From contig CALUKX010000018.1 in NCBI GenBank assembly GCA_944321335.1, positions 1-42,321 of the forward strand: DNA of 42,321 nucleotides, given 5' to 3'. Both the position numbers and the translations under genes were made by a program. The notes below the pieces were generated by a model. The model did not search any database. It was not told where the DNA came from and saw only the letters and a program-made list of their open reading frames with translations. Below are positions 1 to 7,323 of this stretch, piece by piece (the stretch's first letter is position 1; every line of letters begins with the position of its first letter). This DNA comes from an uncultured Phocaeicola sp. (lineage in GTDB: Bacteria > Bacteroidota > Bacteroidia > Bacteroidales > Bacteroidaceae).

Positions 1-428
1 AAGCCTTGCATCCATGTACAACGCACATTGGATACACAGCTTGCCTTATTCTAAATTCATCGAACTCACGTTAATTACTTGTTTGTGTTTTGTCTGTCAA
101 AAAATGCCATCCTGTTTTCTCTCCCAAACTAGGTTTGGGGTGGCGATTTGTTTCATAATATCGGTTTGATACGACAAATATAAATTTTAAATTTTATAAT
201 CCAAAACATTTGATAGCCTTTGTTGGATGATACGTGATAATTGATCGGTACCGGAACGATTCTGATAGTATTATGATTTCAATTTCTGATATTATTTGTC
301 GGCTGTGATTGATAAGGTTTGTAAAGGTGAATAATCAGACCGGTAATCTGTCTCTTGTATATTATTTGCATGAGCACTTGTTATAGAAAGTAAAAATAGG
401 CAAATGCAATAAGAAAATCTATATTTTC
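1..428. other. Gene-poor leading region, nothing assignable
   Basis: No open frame here has coding character. The longest uninterrupted frame runs from the window edge to about base 169 and resembles nothing I recognise; it could be the tail of a gene or element outside the window. A small 7-bp hairpin (CCCAAAC, loop TAG, GTTTGGG) lies at 123-139 without a T tract, so I do not call it a terminator. The rest is AT-rich sequence upstream of the promoter at 429-459. Confidence 0.5.
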
Positions 429-459
429 TTTGCACATTCGGATTAATATTGTATCTTTG
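429..459 (+). promoter_or_regulatory. Bacteroidota-type promoter for the EFR1 gene
   Basis: A -33 box TTTG (429-432) is followed after 19 bases by the -7 box TATCTTTG (452-459), an exact match to the Bacteroidota primary sigma consensus. Transcription would start near 466, giving an unusually long leader of about 218 bases before the ATG at 684. Confidence 0.75.
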
Positions 460-465
460 TCATAG

Positions 466-683
466 ATAAAAATGGAGCCGTACTTGCAGAATCGGGAAAC
501 TCATCAAATTTATAGGAAATACCGAGAACAGCTTCATCTCTCAATGGCGGGCCACGCCTTCGGGTAGCATTTATGCCGGTGGATTACAAAGGGGGAGAGC
601 ACTCAAATCATGTCTTTCGGAGTTTCGTCACGCCTCGGGTACGGCTCTTCTTATATCCCTATGTTTCATCTATTCTTTTTTCT
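466..683 (+). promoter_or_regulatory. Long structured 5' leader, candidate cis-regulatory RNA
   Basis: The leader is closed by a long-range helix. Bases 475-486 (GAGCCGTACTTG) pair with 636-647 (CGGGTACGGCTC), giving 12 pairs of which two are G-U. Inside it lies a first copy (553-566, CACGCCTTCGGGTA) of a segment that recurs at 629-641 (CACGCCTCGGGTA). Both copies end in CGGGTA, which can pair with TACTTG at 481-486, so alternative pairings are possible. The leader does not match any riboswitch class I know. Its function is inference. Confidence 0.4.
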
Positions 684-1433
684 ATGATACTTTATTTTTC
701 AGGTACAGGAAATTCACGGTGGGTAGCTCGACAGCTGGCCGACGGGCTGAATGATGAGATGCTTTCCATTGCCGAACTGTATCTTGAGTCGAGAAAACTG
801 GTGTTGGGAAAGGATGAGCCTTTGGGCTTTGTCTTTCCTGTGTATTCATGGGGACCACCTCAGATTGTGCTGAAGGTACTCGAGGCATTGTCGTTCGACG
901 TTGTTCCTTCTTATCTGTATTTTGTCTGTACCTGCGGTGATGATGTCGGTAAGACTGCCGCCATTTTCCGACGTGCCGTAAAGAAGAAAGGTTGGCGGTG
1001 TAAGGCGGGCTTTTCTGTCATCATGCCTAATACGTATGTCTGCCTTCCGAGTTTTGATGTCGATTTCAAGTCGGTGGAAGAGAAGAAGCTTGAGGAATCG
1101 AACGGACGGATGGAGGTGGTATTGGGTGCAGTAATGCATCGCCTGAAGGGATTCGATTGTCATGAGGGAGGATTGCCGATATTGAAGAGTTATTTTATCC
1201 GTCCGTTGTTCAACGCTTTTCTCTCTTCTCCGAAGAAGTTCCATGTAACCGACGATTGTATCCGTTGCGGATTGTGCGAACAGGTGTGTCCGGTGCATAA
1301 CATCAAGATGAATGAGAAGCCTGAGTGGGGGAGCGATTGTACCATGTGTCTGTCGTGTTATCACCATTGTCCGAAGCATGCGATAGCTTATGGCAGTCAG
1401 ACTCAGAATAAAGGACAATATCTGCATAAATGA
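684..1433 (+). CDS. EFR1-type flavodoxin/2x[4Fe-4S] ferredoxin protein
   Basis: The 249-residue product is an electron-transfer protein of the EFR1 (flavodoxin-ferredoxin fusion) type. An N-terminal flavodoxin-like domain starts directly with the FMN phosphate loop SGTGNS at residues 6-11. The C-terminus carries two [4Fe-4S] motifs, C192-x2-C195-x2-C198-x3-C202-P and C219-x2-C222-x2-C225-x3-C229-P. The frame stays open upstream to an ATG at 573, but the flavodoxin strand beta-1 begins at the ATG at 684 and the upstream part overlaps the structured leader, so 684 is chosen. It is cytoplasmic, with no signal peptide or membrane segment. It stands alone, converging on the nuclease gene. Partner enzymes cannot be told from context. 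Family assignment is firm, physiological role unknown. Confidence 0.88.
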   Translation: MILYFSGTGNSRWVARQLADGLNDEMLSIAELYLESRKLVLGKDEPLGFVFPVYSWGPPQIVLKVLEALSFDVVPSYLYFVCTCGDDVGKTAAIFRRAVKKKGWRCKAGFSVIMPNTYVCLPSFDVDFKSVEEKKLEESNGRMEVVLGAVMHRLKGFDCHEGGLPILKSYFIRPLFNAFLSSPKKFHVTDDCIRCGLCEQVCPVHNIKMNEKPEWGSDCTMCLSCYHHCPKHAIAYGSQTQNKGQYLHK

Positions 1434-1479
1434 TAAGATGATACTGCACTTTTTGGCTTATGTCAATGTGTTTTTTGCA

Positions 1480-1562
1480 TTTGACTATTGTCAACTAAGC
1501 TGTTGACTTAAGTCAACCGATCGGTTTGACTCTAGTCAACTGAGCGGTCGACTAGAGTCAAA
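1480..1562. repeat. Array of four 16-bp palindromes, 22-23 bp period
   Basis: Between two convergent genes lie four copies of a TTGAC-N6-GTCAA-like palindrome: 1480-1495, 1502-1517 (the perfect palindrome GTTGACTTAAGTCAAC), 1525-1540 and 1547-1562. Their centres are 22, 23 and 22 bp apart, close to two helical turns. Copies three and four are also inverted relative to each other, so 1525-1537 and 1550-1562 form a perfect 13-bp stem with a 12-base loop. No T tract follows on either strand. It may be a binding-site array or a terminator-like structure; I cannot choose from the sequence. Confidence 0.7.
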
Positions 1563-1598
1563 TGATAAACTCTTCTAGACAAATATAAAAAATCTTCC

Positions 1599-2501
1599 TT
1601 ATCTTGTCGTAGGCATTTCAGGTACGATTGCCTCGATCTTGTTCTCCACATTGTCGGGGAGTTTGGAAAAGAAATCGAGCCCGGTAATCTCTTCCACTTC
1701 ATCCACGGGGACCATATAGTTCGATAGTTTCTGATGGTGTGCCTTGTTTTCGAAAAGGAATCCCATAGCGATAGGGTTCTTGCGGTTATAGATAAGTACC
1801 ACCTTGAAGAATCGGTCGGGAACTGCAACCTGGTGTTCGCCGATACGTTTCGGTGATTTGCTGTCGTAAATCGGTCCGCAAGCGATATAGACTGTTCCGT
1901 ATTTGCGTGCCCATCCTCGGCAGGTCTCTTCCAGATCGCCCCAATCATCGCGGTTGAGTTTCTGATTCTGCGGACAAACGTTGCTCATGTAGAACGATTC
2001 TTCCATCGCCTGTTCGCTCCATTTCATATCGGCTGCCGGAACCATGTGTCCGCGGTCGTATCCGGAATTGGTATAGTCGTAGTGTTCAACACGAGGCTCT
2101 GGCAGATCGGGATCGGGCGAGAACTTCTTTTTACGTCCTTCCTCTCCGTTGGTTTCCTGACGTGTAAGTTCCCAGGCAACCCAGTTCGGAGTCTTGTATG
2201 TATTATTGTATGATACCGTGTATCCGGTTCGGACAAGTTTGATTTCATCCCGCTTGGTTATGCTCACCGGAATTTCCAGCTTGCTGCTGTATTTGGATTG
2301 CGATGTGGATGCACTTGACTTGTCGTCTGAACTTTCCGAATTGTTGGTGGCTGCGGAAGGAATATCCTGCTGTTCGATGGAAACGTTTCCGGGAGTCTTG
2401 CTTTCTCCTTTCTGATAGTAATATAAAGCCCCGGCAATGATGATAATCAACAGCAAAAATCCTTTCAATCCTGAATTACCTTTTTTTCTTCTTCTTCCCA
2501 T
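1599..2501 (-). CDS. Membrane-anchored DNA/RNA non-specific endonuclease (NUC1 type)
   Basis: This 300-residue protein belongs to the beta-beta-alpha-metal nucleases related to Serratia nuclease and NUC1/EndoG. The active-site motif DRGH is at 149-152, with His152 as the general base, and the downstream N-rich metal segment (QNQKLNRDDWGDLE, about 178-191) is intact. The N-terminus is basic (MGRRRKK) followed by a single hydrophobic helix at about 13-28, so it is probably anchored with the catalytic domain outside the inner membrane. Residues 35-75 form a Ser/Asn-rich linker. The start codon lies 20 bases after the stop of the AlaX-like gene, suggesting cotranscription. A role in nutrient nucleic-acid digestion or periplasmic defence is possible but not shown. 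Confidence 0.88.
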   Translation of the reverse strand: MGRRRKKGNSGLKGFLLLIIIIAGALYYYQKGESKTPGNVSIEQQDIPSAATNNSESSDDKSSASTSQSKYSSKLEIPVSITKRDEIKLVRTGYTVSYNNTYKTPNWVAWELTRQETNGEEGRKKKFSPDPDLPEPRVEHYDYTNSGYDRGHMVPAADMKWSEQAMEESFYMSNVCPQNQKLNRDDWGDLEETCRGWARKYGTVYIACGPIYDSKSPKRIGEHQVAVPDRFFKVVLIYNRKNPIAMGFLFENKAHHQKLSNYMVPVDEVEEITGLDFFSKLPDNVENKIEAIVPEMPTTR

Positions 2502-2521
2502 AGTGTAATGTCTTTATGTGT

Positions 2522-2983
2522 TTAGAGTAACTTGAATCGCATACGGAAGATTCCGTCGTTGAAATCGGAACTTATAATCTTGAATGTACCTATTTCGGAT
2601 GTGTTTTCTACGTGCAGTCCGATGCACAGACATTCGTCGTAATCGCCGACATGGACAATGCGCACGGTATCGGATGCTCCTTCCGGCAATCGTTTCATGT
2701 CGAAACGGTCGATGGCTTCAGCCTGTGTGATGAATTCGGTGGTTACGGGCAGACGACGGGCGATCACTTCATTCACCTTGTCTTCTATCTGCTTGATCTG
2801 TTCTTCGGTGGGCGCTTGTGGAAGGGCAAAATCGAGTTTGCTTTTCTTCCGTTCGATGTGGGCCGAAACGGCACGTCCGCATCCGAAAAGATTTACCATT
2901 GTACGGTTTACGATATGTTCGCAGGTGTGCATGGGAGGGTATTCCTGCTTGTTATGTTCGTTCAATTGTGGAGTTTGTTCCAT
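2522..2983 (-). CDS. AlaX-like alanyl/threonyl-tRNA editing domain protein
   Basis: The 153-residue product matches the free-standing tRNA-editing SAD domain found in AlaX and in AlaRS/ThrRS. It carries the paired zinc ligands H19-x3-H23 (HTCEH) and C120-x3-H124 (CIGLH). Such proteins hydrolyse mischarged Ser- or Gly-tRNA(Ala) in the cytoplasm. The frame extends 46 codons upstream, but that extension lacks family character and overlaps a minus-strand -7-like box TATTTTTG (3009-3016), so the ATG at 2983 is used. It is the first gene of a two-gene unit with the nuclease. The domain is short compared with AlaX-M/L, and substrate specificity cannot be read from the sequence. Family confident, exact substrate unknown. 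Confidence 0.82.
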   Translation of the reverse strand: MEQTPQLNEHNKQEYPPMHTCEHIVNRTMVNLFGCGRAVSAHIERKKSKLDFALPQAPTEEQIKQIEDKVNEVIARRLPVTTEFITQAEAIDRFDMKRLPEGASDTVRIVHVGDYDECLCIGLHVENTSEIGTFKIISSDFNDGIFRMRFKLL

Positions 2984-3197
2984 ATACTTGTTTTTTGAGA
3001 TCCGACGGCAAAAATAAGAAATAAACTCGTATCCGTGGCCCAATTGGGGAAATCTTCTTGCATTGAATTTCGGGTGAAAGCGGATGTGAAAGGTAAATTT
3101 AATTGCTTTCACCCGTAACACATTGTAGTTTAGTGAGTTGAAAGAGTGAAAGCAAAAAATATAAAAATAAAATCGGAGTAAGTTTGCGTATGGGCAT

Positions 3198-3260
3198 AAA
3201 AAAAGGAGTACCGCTGTACTCCAACCTTTGTTAACCTTAAATCTAATACTATGAAAAACA
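3198..3260 (-). ncRNA. Candidate ~63-nt small RNA with own promoter and terminator
   Basis: A complete promoter (3266-3296, minus strand) is followed by only about 40 transcribed bases and then an intrinsic terminator. The terminator is a 7-bp stem, GGAGTAC at 3216-3222 read on the minus strand pairing with GTACTCC at 3205-3211, ending in seven T residues (3198-3204). No coding frame longer than four codons fits. It could be an independent small RNA or an attenuated leader of the AlaX-like gene 215 bases further on. The sequence looks like something I have seen repeated in other Bacteroides intergenic regions, but I cannot verify that here. Confidence 0.5.
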
Positions 3261-3265
3261 CATTA

Positions 3266-3296
3266 CAAAGGTACGGAGTTTTTGATTAAATACAAA
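3266..3296 (-). promoter_or_regulatory. Consensus Bacteroidota promoter of the small RNA unit
   Basis: Read on the minus strand, TTTG (3293-3296) is followed after 19 bases by TACCTTTG (3266-3273), exactly the -33/-7 consensus. The predicted start is near 3260. Confidence 0.7.
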
Positions 3297-3412
3297 TTTT
3301 ACAGCCATAAATTGTCGGATTATAACATGCTTTAATTAAAACGCACATCCGATGATTTCTTATTAACATACCTTTTACGTATCTTTGCATGTATTAAAAA
3401 CTCAACGTGTTT

Positions 3413-4498
3413 ATGGCATTCGAAGCAACAAAAAGAGAGTGGGGCGAGCTTTATGCGTTTTTTCGCTTGCTGGCCGATGGATTTGTGTACGCCGGTACTC
3501 CCGACGTAAAGAGAAACGAAGCGCACCGCATTCCCGTGGCTATGGTGCAGCGTGAGGAGCACGACGGAACTCGCCGATATATCATCGAAAAGGAGAATAT
3601 CCATATCGTAGGCGAGAATATGGATAAGCGTGTGCCTCGTGAGGATTTCGAGACGGTAGCCGAACTTGTCCTTCAGGCCATCCGCAACTGCAGGGAGGAT
3701 GATGTAACTTCACCCGACGGTGTGGAAGAGTTTCTGGATGAAGTGGCTATTTACGATCTGGAGGCGAAAACCGACGACCGTACCGATTTCAGTGTGGCAT
3801 TTTATAGTATCGATGCTCCGCTCACCGGATTTTGTGTCCGTTCGCGTTTAGGACTGATGTTTCCGTTGATAGACGGTGGACGCTCGGCTAATTTCAAGTT
3901 CGAACAGACCGGTGTGAAGTTTGCTACGCCGACAGTCAACAAGATCAATGCGTTCGGCGAAGAAGATGATGTGATAGGCCGTATGCTGATGATCGAGCGT
4001 TTGGGAGGCAATCTCAAGTACAATGACGTGGCCGATAAGATCTTCCGCAGCAACTTGTCGATGATCGACTTGCACATGGGACGTCTATTGGCCGAAATGA
4101 CCCGGTTGATGTGGCTCGACGGCATCACGAAAGTGGCCGATCTGACGGAAGAAATCAAGAAGCTCAATCCGTTGAAGATAAAGGATGAACTTATCAGCAA
4201 GCATGGATTCTATGAATACAAGATAAAGGAATTCCTGTTGGCGCTTGCTACAGGAATGCGTCCTGCCAAGCTGTATAACGGAACCGAATCGGCCATTGCC
4301 GGATTCCTTTTCGTGACAGGCGACGGACAAGTGCTTTGTTACCAGCGAGCTTTCCGTCAGACCTTCGCCGATTTCCTCTTTTACAATTCAAGATTGGAAA
4401 AAGGCTCTACCGAAAAAGACAAATACGGTTATCTGGAACGTGAGAATGGGGTGTATTACTTCAAGCTGAATCTGAAGATCGCGCTCCTGAAGCGTTGA
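3413..4498 (+). CDS. HpaII-family type II restriction endonuclease-like protein
   Basis: I place this 361-residue protein in the HpaII restriction endonuclease family (R.HpaII cleaves CCGG and is about 360 residues long). Support is the N-terminal WGELYAFFRLLADG pattern (10-23), the length, and a central core with Asp125, GFCVRSRLG (139-147) and SANF (158-161). As I remember the family, a lysine is usual where Arg143 stands. The frame can start at a GTG six bases earlier, but the ATG at 3413 is preferred; a -7 box TATCTTTG is at 3380-3387. No methyltransferase, specificity subunit or Vsr gene is adjacent or anywhere in the window, which is odd for a type II enzyme. Alternative: a related nuclease with another role. 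Family assignment is moderate. Confidence 0.6.
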   Translation: MAFEATKREWGELYAFFRLLADGFVYAGTPDVKRNEAHRIPVAMVQREEHDGTRRYIIEKENIHIVGENMDKRVPREDFETVAELVLQAIRNCREDDVTSPDGVEEFLDEVAIYDLEAKTDDRTDFSVAFYSIDAPLTGFCVRSRLGLMFPLIDGGRSANFKFEQTGVKFATPTVNKINAFGEEDDVIGRMLMIERLGGNLKYNDVADKIFRSNLSMIDLHMGRLLAEMTRLMWLDGITKVADLTEEIKKLNPLKIKDELISKHGFYEYKIKEFLLALATGMRPAKLYNGTESAIAGFLFVTGDGQVLCYQRAFRQTFADFLFYNSRLEKGSTEKDKYGYLERENGVYYFKLNLKIALLKR

Positions 4499-4525
4499 CG
4501 GGATAATCGGTACGGATAACTAGAA

Positions 4526-4594
4526 AAAGTCCGAAGTGTGAACATCAATTTGTAGCCTGAATGGCAGAAAGTGTTCGCAGCTTCGGACTTTTTT
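4526..4594 (+). terminator. Intrinsic terminator after the HpaII-like gene
   Basis: Bases 4527-4536 (AAGTCCGAAG) pair with 4581-4590 (CTTCGGACTT), and the stem continues inward for about eight more pairs with one G-U. It is followed by a T tract. The loop is about 27 bases. Confidence 0.8.
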
Positions 4595-4694
4595 ATTGTT
4601 TTATTGGTTTGAATTGTATAGAGAAAAATGATTTTGTTGGCATAATATTATTTTTCCTTTATATTTGTGCCTGAAAGGCACGGAACTTGATACT

Positions 4695-5492
4695 ATGACA
4701 ATGAAGAGATATCACACAGGATTTGCTTTGAGTGGCGGGTTCATCAAAGGAATTGCTCATCTGGGAATGATGCAGGCCTTTTATGAATACAATATTCGTC
4801 CCGATATCTTTTCGGGAACAAGTGCCGGTGCCATTGCAAGTGTTTTTCTGGCCGACGGCAAGCAACCTTTTGAGGTGATGGAACTTTTCTTGTGCCGTAG
4901 TTTTACAGATCTGGCCAAGGTCCGTCCCGATAAGGCCGGAATTTTCAAACTCGATTACTTTATGGACTTCATGCGGAGTAACCTCAAGACCCGTAATCTT
5001 GAAGATCTCCCCATCCCCGTCATCGTTACAGCTACCGATTTGGATCACGGTAAGTGTGTGCATTTCACACGAGGGGAAATCGGACGGAGGGTAGCGGCTT
5101 CCTGTTGCCAACCTGTATTGTTCGCTCCCGTCAAGCTGAAGGGGATACATTATGTGGATGGCGGTATATTCATGAACCTGCCTGTGAGTCCTATACGTAA
5201 TCAGTGTGAAAAGGTGATTGCATTGAGTGTCTATAGCATGCTTGATGAAAAATACAGTTTGAACCTTGTCAACGTTGCATCGAGGGCCTTTCATTTTATG
5301 TTCAAGGCTAATATGGAAAAGGAATTTGCCCAAGCCGATCTGGTTGTATCTCCTCAAGGGCTTGAACAGTTTTCCAACAGAGAGTTTAACAGAGCCGAAG
5401 AGATATTCAGTATAGGCTATTTCGAAACCCTGAAGATTCTCGATAGGATAGATATTAAAGAATATAACAAGATAGACTATGGAAAAAAATGA
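4695..5492 (+). CDS. Patatin-like phospholipase (lipid acyl hydrolase)
   Basis: The 265-residue protein has the patatin catalytic layout: an oxyanion loop SGGFIKGIAHLG near residues 13-24, nucleophile elbow GTSAG with Ser43, and the dyad Asp in VDGG about 110 residues later. It is expected to hydrolyse acyl esters of phospholipids or related lipids. There is no signal peptide, so it is probably cytoplasmic or peripheral on the inner membrane. The frame opens upstream, but an earlier start codon at 4665 lies inside the -7 box TATATTTG (4660-4667; TTG at -33, 20-base spacer), so translation starts at 4695 with a leader of only about 20 bases. Its last 14 bases overlap the amylase-like gene, so the two are translationally coupled. 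The substrate is unknown. Confidence 0.85.
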   Translation: MTMKRYHTGFALSGGFIKGIAHLGMMQAFYEYNIRPDIFSGTSAGAIASVFLADGKQPFEVMELFLCRSFTDLAKVRPDKAGIFKLDYFMDFMRSNLKTRNLEDLPIPVIVTATDLDHGKCVHFTRGEIGRRVAASCCQPVLFAPVKLKGIHYVDGGIFMNLPVSPIRNQCEKVIALSVYSMLDEKYSLNLVNVASRAFHFMFKANMEKEFAQADLVVSPQGLEQFSNREFNRAEEIFSIGYFETLKILDRIDIKEYNKIDYGKK

Positions 5493-7176
5493 AAAGATGA
5501 TCATTTATCAGGTTTTCACACGTTTGTTCGGTAATATAGGAGTACGTAATGCGAATAACGGTAGCATAGAATGTAATGGCTGCGGAAAGATGGCCGATTT
5601 TACGTCGAAAGCGTTGGCTGAAATAAAGAAACTGGGTGCTACGCATATTTGGTATACCGGTATCATTGCACATGCCAGCCAGACCGACTATTCAGCTCAC
5701 GGTATTCCGAAAAATCATCCGTCCATTGTCAAGGGTAAAGCGGGGTCTCCTTATGCCATCCGTGATTATTATGATGTGGATCCCGATTTGGCTGTCAATG
5801 TCGATCGGCGGATGGAAGAATTCGAGGAATTGGTAAAACGTACTCACGATAACGGATTGAAGGTGATTATGGATTTTGTGCCGAATCATGTAGCACGTGA
5901 ATATCATTCCATAGCCCGTCCGGCGAGAGTGAAGGACCTTGGTGCAAAGGATGACACCTCAAAGGCTTTCGATCCGAACAACAATTTCTATTATATACCG
6001 GGACAGAAGTTGCAGGGAGAAGTGGACCTGTACGACTTGCAGGCCGGTGAATATGTGGAGGAACCTGCCAAGGCGACCGGAAACAACCGTTTCGATGCCT
6101 ATCCGAACAAGAACGATTGGTATGAAACCGTGAAATTGAACTATGGTGTGGATTTTATCGGTAATACCGGCTGCCATTTCGATCCGGTCCCCGATACTTG
6201 GAAAAAGATGAAGGATATCGTCATGTTCTGGGCATCGAAAGGAATCGACGGATTGCGTTGTGATATGGCCGAGATGGTTCCGTGTGAATTTTGGGGCTGG
6301 ATGATCCCTCAGGTCAAGAAACGCTATCCGAAGCTGATCTTTATAGCCGAAGTCTATAATCCGAACGAATATCGGAACTATATCTACAACGGTCATTTCG
6401 ATTACCTTTACGATAAGGTCGGACTGTACGATACCCTTCGTGCCATTACTTGCGGCTATGCTTCGGCAACGGCAATTACGGGTTGTTGGCAGAGTGTGAA
6501 CGATATCCAGGACAAGATGCTGAATTTCCTCGAGAATCACGATGAACAGCGAATCGCTTCCGATTTCTTTGCTGGTGATGCACGCAAGGCACTGCCTGCC
6601 TTGTTGGTTTCGGCTTGTATGAATACGAATCCGATGATGATCTATTTCGGTCAGGAATTGGGTGAGCCGGGCATGGATAGCGAAGGTTTCAGCGGACGTG
6701 ACGGACGCACTACCATTTTCGATTATTGGAGCGTCGACACTATCCGCCGGTGGAATAACCACAAACGTTTCAACACTCATTTGCTGACTCCGAAAGAGAA
6801 GGAATTGCGTGAGTATTATAAAACTGTCCTGAACCTCTGCAACAGCGATGAAGCATTGTCGCAAGGTCAGTTCTTCGATCTGATGTATGTAAATCAGGGA
6901 GGTTGGCAGATGAACGAACATCGTCAGTATGCTTTCCTGCGCAAAAGCGACAAGGAAGTGGTTCTGGTGGTGGTTAATTTTGAAGATATACCTATCCGTG
7001 TTTCTGTAAATATTCCACAGCATGCCTTCGATTTCCTGAAGATGCCGTGCATGCCGAAATGCGAGGCAAAGGACTTGCTTACGGGTAAAAATGAAAAGAT
7101 ATCGTTTACTGCCGATAAGCCTACTACGCTTGATTTGCCCGCACGTGGAGGTAAGATGTTAAGGATTCTGCTTTAG
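5479..7176 (+). CDS. GH13 alpha-amylase family enzyme, intracellular
   Basis: This 565-residue protein is a complete GH13 TIM-barrel enzyme. Conserved regions are DFVPNH (132-137), GLRCD with the nucleophile Asp262, FIAEV with the acid/base Glu291, and NHDEQ with His354-Asp355; a small beta-sandwich domain closes the C-terminus. It lacks a signal peptide, so it should act on glycogen or imported malto-oligosaccharides in the cytoplasm. The first ATG (5479) overlaps the patatin gene by 14 bases; a second ATG at 5497 (MIIYQVFTRLFG) is an equally plausible start. No sus-type transporter or other glycogen gene is near. Pairing with a patatin is unusual. Subfamily and exact linkage specificity are not determined; trehalose- or maltose-acting relatives are possible. 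Confidence 0.9.
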   Translation: MEKNEKMIIYQVFTRLFGNIGVRNANNGSIECNGCGKMADFTSKALAEIKKLGATHIWYTGIIAHASQTDYSAHGIPKNHPSIVKGKAGSPYAIRDYYDVDPDLAVNVDRRMEEFEELVKRTHDNGLKVIMDFVPNHVAREYHSIARPARVKDLGAKDDTSKAFDPNNNFYYIPGQKLQGEVDLYDLQAGEYVEEPAKATGNNRFDAYPNKNDWYETVKLNYGVDFIGNTGCHFDPVPDTWKKMKDIVMFWASKGIDGLRCDMAEMVPCEFWGWMIPQVKKRYPKLIFIAEVYNPNEYRNYIYNGHFDYLYDKVGLYDTLRAITCGYASATAITGCWQSVNDIQDKMLNFLENHDEQRIASDFFAGDARKALPALLVSACMNTNPMMIYFGQELGEPGMDSEGFSGRDGRTTIFDYWSVDTIRRWNNHKRFNTHLLTPKEKELREYYKTVLNLCNSDEALSQGQFFDLMYVNQGGWQMNEHRQYAFLRKSDKEVVLVVVNFEDIPIRVSVNIPQHAFDFLKMPCMPKCEAKDLLTGKNEKISFTADKPTTLDLPARGGKMLRILL

Positions 7177-7241
7177 TCTGATTGAGCCGGTTTCGGTTGG
7201 AGGTTTGTGATGATTCCGGCCCAATCCGGTAGGAAAATAAA

Positions 7242-7296
7242 AATCCCTTTCTTGAACTTCATTTGAAATGTCGTTTCAGGAAAGGGATTATTTTTA
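7242..7296. terminator. Bidirectional terminator between convergent amylase and fabD genes
   Basis: AATCCCTTTC (7242-7251) pairs with GAAAGGGATT (7280-7289). A T-rich tract follows on the plus strand (7288-7296), and an A-rich tract before the left arm gives a T-rich tail on the minus strand. Confidence 0.75.
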
Positions 7297-7323
7297 TCTT
7301 ATTGTGGATAGTCTGCAAACGTA

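Noticed and set aside
1-169. Remnant of an IS element or gene tail at the left edge
   Set aside because: One frame is open to base 169, but I cannot match it to any transposase and see no terminal inverted repeat.
472-567. 31-codon reading frame in the EFR1 leader
   Set aside because: It coincides with the structured leader, has no recognisable peptide character and could occur by chance; not strong enough for a gene call.
475-647. Possible group II intron domain V (GAGCCGTAC with GTACGGCTC)
   Set aside because: Domain V is a compact hairpin of about 34 bases; here the two arms are about 150 bases apart and no GAAA-capped hairpin or intron-encoded protein is present.
573-683. N-terminal extension of the EFR1 protein from the ATG at 573
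   Set aside because: The 37 extra residues lack family character and overlap the base-paired leader; the flavodoxin strand begins exactly at the ATG at 684.
1480-1562. CRISPR array
   Set aside because: Units are 16-bp palindromes with 6-7-base linkers; there are no spacers of CRISPR length and no cas genes.
1580-1587. Minus-strand promoter from the isolated TATATTTG box
   Set aside because: No TTTG lies 19-21 bases upstream and no gene follows in that direction, so it is only mentioned with the palindrome array.
5959-7023. 354-codon antisense frame across the amylase-like gene
   Set aside because: It is a shadow of the plus-strand coding bias, with no domain, promoter or sensible protein composition.
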